Positions 6,175 to 10,305 of a DNA stretch of 10,305 bases are shown one piece after another (the stretch's first letter is position 1; each line of letters opens with the position of its first letter). A model generated the notes under the pieces. It was not told the DNA's origin and ran no database searches. It saw only the letters and a list, made by a program, of their open reading frames with translations. Source of the DNA: an uncultured Bacilli bacterium. Lineage in GTDB: Bacteria; Bacillota_I; Bacilli_A; RF39; UBA660. A program made the position numbers and the translations under genes. Where the stretch lies: positions 1-10,305 of the forward strand of contig CAKOXR010000030.1 of NCBI GenBank assembly GCA_934130215.1. Reading direction: 5' to 3'.

Positions 6175-7950
6175 ATGCAAGCAATACTATTACAAATTGT
6201 AGGACTTTTAATTGTTATAACATTAATAATTATGTTTTATTCAAAACCAAATGTTCAAAATAAAGAAACAAAAACATATTCAAAATTATTAATATTAAAT
6301 TTATTATTTATTTTAGTAGGAATAATAACCTTTTTAGTAGCACACTTAACAGGAAATATTAAATATATAGAGATACTTCAAAAGGTATATTTAATAATAT
6401 TACTTCTTCTAAATATGTATTCAATGATATATTGTATATCTATACATGATAAATATAAAATTAATAAAGTTTTAATAACAATTACATTAATATGTATATC
6501 TTTAATTACAGTACTTCCATTAAATACTATATTTGATGGTAATCTACTAGACGGAGATGGACCAGCATATGATGTTGCAATAATTCATACAATTATTAGT
6601 TTTTGCTTTTTTATTTGTATAACAATTAAATTCTTAATTAATAAATATTCAATAAAAAAAATATTACCATATATAATATTAATATTATTATATTTAGTTG
6701 GATTTATTATAAGAATATTTAATAAAGAATTAATATTCGAAGGATTCCTTTATTCATATGTATTATTTATAATGTTTAATACTATAGAGAATCCAGATGT
6801 TAAAATGGCAAAAGAATTATCATTTCAAAAAGAACTAGCACTTTCTTCATCTAAAAATACACTTGATCAACTAGAAGAAATATCAAATGAATTAAGAAAT
6901 GCAATTAAAGAATTAAATCAAATAAATAATATTAAAATTGATAAAAATAATATTGAAGAAATGAATAATTTATTATTAAATTTTCAAAATAAAACCTATA
7001 ATTTAAGTAATAAAATAAATTCTATTTTAGAACTAGCACTTATAAAAAATGATAACAAAATTAATTCATATAAATATGAAACAACTGATATGATTGATAA
7101 ATTAGATAATTTACTTAAAAATGAAGCAGAAATAAATTCATCAAAATTAAATATTGATGTAGAAAATTTACCACTTGTACTATATGGAGATTCTAAAAAT
7201 ATAATAAAAGTTGTTTTACTTTTTTACGATTTTTTATTATCAATCATAGAAAATAAAAAAATAAATTTAAAAATAAATAGTATAAATGTAGGTAATTTAT
7301 GTAAAGTAAGATTTAATTTTATTATAAATGATAAAAATATTCAGAAATATATTATAATGGATAATAAAAAATTAAAACTAGAAAAACCTAAAGATATAAA
7401 TTATGAAATTATAAAAATATTATTAAATAGATTAAATAGTTCACTTTTAGTATTAAAGGAAGATAATAATATTATTTGTTCTTTAAATATAAGTCAAAAA
7501 TTAGTAAGTGAATATGAATTAATAAGTAATAAACAAGAAAATCAAAATATTAAAATAAAATATAAAAATTATAATAAAAGTATATTAATTGTTAATAATA
7601 ATATTTTAAAATTAAAAGAATTAAAAATATTATTAGAGCCTTATAATATGAAAGTAAAAACAGCATCAACTTTAAATGAAATGGAAAATATTTTATTTAC
7701 TGATGAAACTTTTGATTTAATATTTATAGATGATATAATACCAGAAGATAGTATAACTACTATAAATAATTTAGCAACCTACATTAAAAAAGAACTAAAA
7801 TATCCTATTATTATAGTTATATTAGTAACACCTAATAATAAAAATTATGAAAAAAGTTATCTTAAATTAGGGTTCAATGATTATATAATAAAACCTGTTA
7901 ATAAGAAAAATTTAGATGATATTTTAAATAAATATTTTTCTGAAGAATAA
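6175..7950 (+). CDS. Seven-helix membrane protein resembling a degenerate hybrid histidine kinase
   Basis: A 591-residue protein with the order of a hybrid sensor kinase: about seven membrane helices (roughly residues 2-22, 37-57, 68-90, 98-116, 134-155, 163-181, 185-203), a helical linker beginning ENPDVK (205-210), a dimerisation-like region, an ATPase-like region (about 300-445) and a C-terminal receiver (468-591). By eye alignment most catalytic positions are lost. The H box SHEIRTP appears as SNELRNA (237-243), so the phospho-accepting histidine is N238. After GD at 338-339 the N-box asparagine falls on F353, and no glycine-rich G boxes follow. In the receiver the acidic pair is N474/N475, but D519 (FIDDIIP), T552 and K573 (KP) are kept. 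It may be a pseudokinase or adaptor that accepts a signal from another kinase. The ribosome site AGAGGG is six bases upstream. No tryptophan is present. Confidence 0.8.
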   Translation: MQAILLQIVGLLIVITLIIMFYSKPNVQNKETKTYSKLLILNLLFILVGIITFLVAHLTGNIKYIEILQKVYLIILLLLNMYSMIYCISIHDKYKINKVLITITLICISLITVLPLNTIFDGNLLDGDGPAYDVAIIHTIISFCFFICITIKFLINKYSIKKILPYIILILLYLVGFIIRIFNKELIFEGFLYSYVLFIMFNTIENPDVKMAKELSFQKELALSSSKNTLDQLEEISNELRNAIKELNQINNIKIDKNNIEEMNNLLLNFQNKTYNLSNKINSILELALIKNDNKINSYKYETTDMIDKLDNLLKNEAEINSSKLNIDVENLPLVLYGDSKNIIKVVLLFYDFLLSIIENKKINLKINSINVGNLCKVRFNFIINDKNIQKYIIMDNKKLKLEKPKDINYEIIKILLNRLNSSLLVLKEDNNIICSLNISQKLVSEYELISNKQENQNIKIKYKNYNKSILIVNNNILKLKELKILLEPYNMKVKTASTLNEMENILFTDETFDLIFIDDIIPEDSITTINNLATYIKKELKYPIIIVILVTPNNKNYEKSYLKLGFNDYIIKPVNKKNLDDILNKYFSEE

Positions 7951-7962
7951 AAAGGAGAAATA

Positions 7963-9456
7963 ATGAAAAATAAAATAATATTAATTTTAATAATTATTGG
8001 TATGATATTTTTAGCTTTTAATAAAAGTGAAAAAGAATATATTATAACAAATAAACAAAAATTAGAGTATTCTATAGAAAATAATACATTACAACCTTTT
8101 GATTTATATTTTTTAAAACTTGAAAATGATAAAAAAAATATAATTTATAGTCCTCTTTCTTTAAAATATGCACTTTCCATGTTAGAGCAAGGAGCTATTG
8201 GAGAAACACAAACTCAAATACAAAATATTTTGTATAATTATAAAACAAATAAATATGAAAATACAAAAAATATATCATTTGCAAATGCTTTATTTATTAA
8301 AGATAATTTTATAGTAAAAGAAGAATATATTAATAATTTAATAACTAAATATAATGCTGAAGTAATAAAAGATTCTTTTAAAACACCTAAATTTATTAAT
8401 TCATGGGTAAATAATAAAACTTTAGGGTTAATAAATAATCCTTTTAATGATATATCACAAGAAGATTTAATTTTAATAAATGCTCTTGCAATAGATATGG
8501 AATGGAATAATAAGTTTTTAAAGGAAAATTCTAATGTTATATCTTATAAACATGAAAATTTTTCATGGTTTGAGCCTGATACAGTAGTTGAAAATAAATT
8601 TAAAGATATAAAAGAAACAGTATCTGGTATGAATATTTATGCATCAATAAATAATTATGATATAGTCAATATATTAGGTGAAAATAATATAAAAGCAACA
8701 GTTAAAGAATCTTTATTAAAATGTATAAAAGAAAATAATATCAGTATAAAAGAAATTTATTTTAAAGAAAATATGACTGATGATGAATTAATTGAAGCTT
8801 ATTTAAATGAATATATTAAAGAAATAGATTCTAATTATAAAAGAATTGATGCAAGCAGTGATTTTTCATTTTACTATGATGAAAATGTAAAAGCATTTTC
8901 AAAAGATTTAAAAGAATATAATAATATTCAACTAGAGTATATTAGTATAATGCCAAATGATAATTTAAAGGATTTTGTTGATAATATTACATATAAAGAT
9001 ATTAATGAAATTATAGATAAAATTAAACCATATAATTTAATAAATTATAAAAATAATGTTGTAACTAAAATAAAAGGTTTTATTCCAAAGTTTAAATATG
9101 ATTATGAATTAGATTTAATAAATGATTTAAAACAACTAGGAGTTAAAGATGTATTTGATAAAGATAAAGCAAATTTAAAAAATATAACAGACTCTAATTT
9201 ATATATTAATAAAGCATCTCATAAAGCAAATATTGAATTAACTCAAGATGGTATAAAAGCAGCTGCAATTACATTTATCGGAGGAAAAGGAGCAGGGCAA
9301 ATATTTGATTATATTTATGATATACCAGTTGAGGAAATTGATTTAACTTTTGATAAACCATTTATGTATATTATAAGAGATAAAAAAACAAAAGAAGTAT
9401 GGTTTATCGGAACAGTCTATAATCCATTAGAATATTCACAAGATTCTACAAAATAA
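7963..9456 (+). CDS. Exported serpin-family protein (protease inhibitor)
   Basis: A 497-residue serpin. Serpins trap serine or cysteine proteases through a cleavable reactive loop; this one is probably outside the cell, as residues 4-19 form a hydrophobic signal or anchor without a lipobox cysteine. Family blocks are NIIYSPLSLKYALSMLEQGA (59-78), FANALFIKDNF (106-116), INSWVNNKTLGLI (145-157), LILINALAI then W181..F185, GFIPKF and LGVKDVF (372-398), ASHKANIEL (418-426), hinge DGIKAAAIT (429-437), and FDKPFMYII to FIGTVYNP (463-488). The Ala-rich hinge favours an inhibitory protein, although P14 is Ile rather than Thr/Ser. It is about 100 residues longer than usual, with an extra segment near 205-290 and a longer reactive loop. 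AAGGAGA precedes the ATG by four bases, and the gap to the previous gene is 12 bases. Confidence 0.9.
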   Translation: MKNKIILILIIIGMIFLAFNKSEKEYIITNKQKLEYSIENNTLQPFDLYFLKLENDKKNIIYSPLSLKYALSMLEQGAIGETQTQIQNILYNYKTNKYENTKNISFANALFIKDNFIVKEEYINNLITKYNAEVIKDSFKTPKFINSWVNNKTLGLINNPFNDISQEDLILINALAIDMEWNNKFLKENSNVISYKHENFSWFEPDTVVENKFKDIKETVSGMNIYASINNYDIVNILGENNIKATVKESLLKCIKENNISIKEIYFKENMTDDELIEAYLNEYIKEIDSNYKRIDASSDFSFYYDENVKAFSKDLKEYNNIQLEYISIMPNDNLKDFVDNITYKDINEIIDKIKPYNLINYKNNVVTKIKGFIPKFKYDYELDLINDLKQLGVKDVFDKDKANLKNITDSNLYINKASHKANIELTQDGIKAAAITFIGGKGAGQIFDYIYDIPVEEIDLTFDKPFMYIIRDKKTKEVWFIGTVYNPLEYSQDSTK

Positions 9457-9475
9457 GAGTTTAAACTCTTTTTTT
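9455..9475 (+). terminator. Intrinsic terminator after the serpin gene
   Basis: AAGAGT (9455-9460) and ACTCTT (9465-9470) form a stem around the loop TTAA; the whole 16 bases are a perfect palindrome. A T run extends to 9475. The serpin stop codon TAA (9454-9456) supplies the foot of the stem. It closes the acyltransferase-serpin unit before ffh. Confidence 0.75.
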
Positions 9476-9505
9476 AATAAAATCCTTTATTTTTTAATAA
9501 TAATT

Positions 9506-9514
9506 TGTTAAAAT
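9506..9514 (+). promoter_or_regulatory. Extended -10 promoter of ffh
   Basis: TGTTAAAAT gives a TGn extension plus the -10 box TAAAAT (9509-9514). The -35 position 17 bases upstream (TTTATT, 9486-9491) matches poorly, as is usual for extended -10 promoters. The -10 box ends 19 bases before the ATG, and an AGAGGG ribosome site lies at 9520-9525. So ffh is transcribed from its own promoter rather than from ylxM. Confidence 0.6.
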
Positions 9515-9533
9515 TAGAAAGAGGGTGGTTAAA

Positions 9534-10305
9534 ATGTTTGAATCATTAGGTCAAAGATTACAAAATGCAATAAAAAAAATAAAAGGATATGGAACAATAA
9601 CCGAAGAAAATATTAGTGAAGTAACAAGAGAAATAAGACTTGCTTTATTAGAAGCAGATGTTAATTATAAAGTTGTTAAAGAATTTATTGAAGATGTTAA
9701 AGTAAAAGCATTAGGGGAAGAAGTAAAAGCTTCATTAAATCCAGGAGAAGTATTTGTTAAAATTTTAAAAGATGAATTAGTTAACCTTTTAGGAGGTAAT
9801 AAAGAAGAACTAAAAATGAATGGTAATCCAACAGTATTAATGTTAGTAGGTTTACAAGGTTCTGGTAAAACAACAACAATTGGTAAATTAGCAAATCTTT
9901 TAAGAAAAAAATATAAAAAAAATCCTTTATTAGTAGCTTGTGATGTTTATAGACCAGCTGCAATTGATCAATTAAAACAATTAGGTAAAGAGTTAAATAT
10001 TGAGGTATATGAAGAAGGCAAAAATAATCCTGTTCAAACTAGTATAAATGCAATTAATTATGCTAAAGAAAATAATTTTGATTATGTTTTAATTGATACA
10101 GCAGGTAGATTACATATTGATGAAGTATTAATGGAAGAATTAAAAAATATTGAAAATTCTGTTAATCCTGATGAAATATTACTTGTATTAGATAGTATGA
10201 TTGGTCAAGATGCTATAAATGTTATAAATGGTTTTAATGAAAAGTTAAATTTAACTGGTGCAATATTAACAAAATTAGATGGTGATGCAAAAGGTGGGGT
10301 AGCAC
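9534..10305 (+). CDS. ffh: Signal recognition particle protein Ffh (SRP54), partial 3' end
   Basis: The first 257 codons of Ffh, the SRP GTPase that binds signal peptides together with 4.5S/scRNA and docks on FtsY. The frame is open to the window end, so the C-terminal part of the G domain and the Met-rich M domain (the family is about 450 residues) lie outside. Present are the helical N domain with REIRLALLEADVN (33-45), P-loop GLQGSGKTTT (106-115), DVYRPAA (137-143), DTAGR (188-192), LDSMIGQDA (219-227) and TKLDGDAKGG (246-255). The ATG follows AGAGGGTGG. It is the first gene after the serpin-unit terminator and is separated from ylxM, its usual neighbour, by four genes counting herA. Confidence 0.97.
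   Translation, partial: MFESLGQRLQNAIKKIKGYGTITEENISEVTREIRLALLEADVNYKVVKEFIEDVKVKALGEEVKASLNPGEVFVKILKDELVNLLGGNKEELKMNGNPTVLMLVGLQGSGKTTTIGKLANLLRKKYKKNPLLVACDVYRPAAIDQLKQLGKELNIEVYEEGKNNPVQTSINAINYAKENNFDYVLIDTAGRLHIDEVLMEELKNIENSVNPDEILLVLDSMIGQDAINVINGFNEKLNLTGAILTKLDGDAKGGVA

Noticed and set aside
6665..6700. Near-palindromic AT run (ATATAATATTAATATTATT)
   Set aside because: It encodes part of a membrane helix (Ile/Leu codons) in an extremely AT-rich gene, has no GC in the stem and shows no other sign of an operator or origin.
9459..9466. GTTTAAAC palindrome as a protein-binding operator
   Set aside because: It is the centre of a hairpin followed directly by a T run at the end of the serpin gene, so a terminator explains it fully.
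3385..9475. Insertion sequence or prophage carrying the intervening genes
   Set aside because: I see no transposase, integrase, terminal inverted repeats, target duplication or attachment-like repeat at the edges.
9781..9963. Open frame of 60 codons on the minus strand
   Set aside because: Antisense to the conserved GTPase region of ffh; a shadow frame.

Overview
The window looks like a compact chromosomal segment of a very AT-rich, low-GC Gram-positive bacterium, most likely Bacilli or one of the Mollicutes-like gut lineages of Bacillota. The reasons are RNase J, an ftsY-ylxM-ffh signal-recognition-particle (SRP) neighbourhood, strong AGGAGG-type ribosome binding sites, AT-rich sigma-A-type promoters and very short intergenic gaps. 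The genetic code appears standard: all 12 tryptophans I count are TGG, and one gene (ylxM) ends in TGA. The exact taxon cannot be fixed from the sequence alone.

Layout. (1) Positions 41-1783, minus strand: RNase J (rnj), with its own promoter and a terminator that overlaps its stop codon. (2) Positions 1814-5161, plus strand and divergent from rnj: a tight operon of ftsY, a small three-helix membrane protein, ylxM and a HerA-type hexameric ATPase. The coding regions overlap or abut, and the unit ends in an intrinsic terminator that overlaps the herA stop codon. (3) Positions 5162-9475, plus strand: a separate three-gene unit with its own promoter. It encodes a PlsC-type acyltransferase, a seven-helix membrane protein shaped like a hybrid histidine kinase but lacking most catalytic residues, and an exported serpin-family protein. 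It ends in a third stop-codon-overlapping terminator. (4) Positions 9506-10305: a promoter and the first 257 codons of ffh, cut off by the window end.

How it fits together. FtsY (SRP receptor), YlxM (SRP-associated helix-turn-helix protein) and Ffh (SRP54) belong to the co-translational membrane targeting pathway. In many Firmicutes ylxM sits directly before ffh. Here they are about 6.1 kb apart, separated by the HerA ATPase and by the self-contained acyltransferase/pseudo-kinase/serpin operon. That operon is the best candidate for an undescribed system: a membrane sensor that probably cannot sign its own phosphotransfer, co-transcribed with a lipid-modifying enzyme and a secreted protease inhibitor whose reactive loop appears lengthened.

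No stretch above 300 bases lacks a gene. I saw no tRNA, rRNA, CRISPR array, insertion sequence or attachment site.
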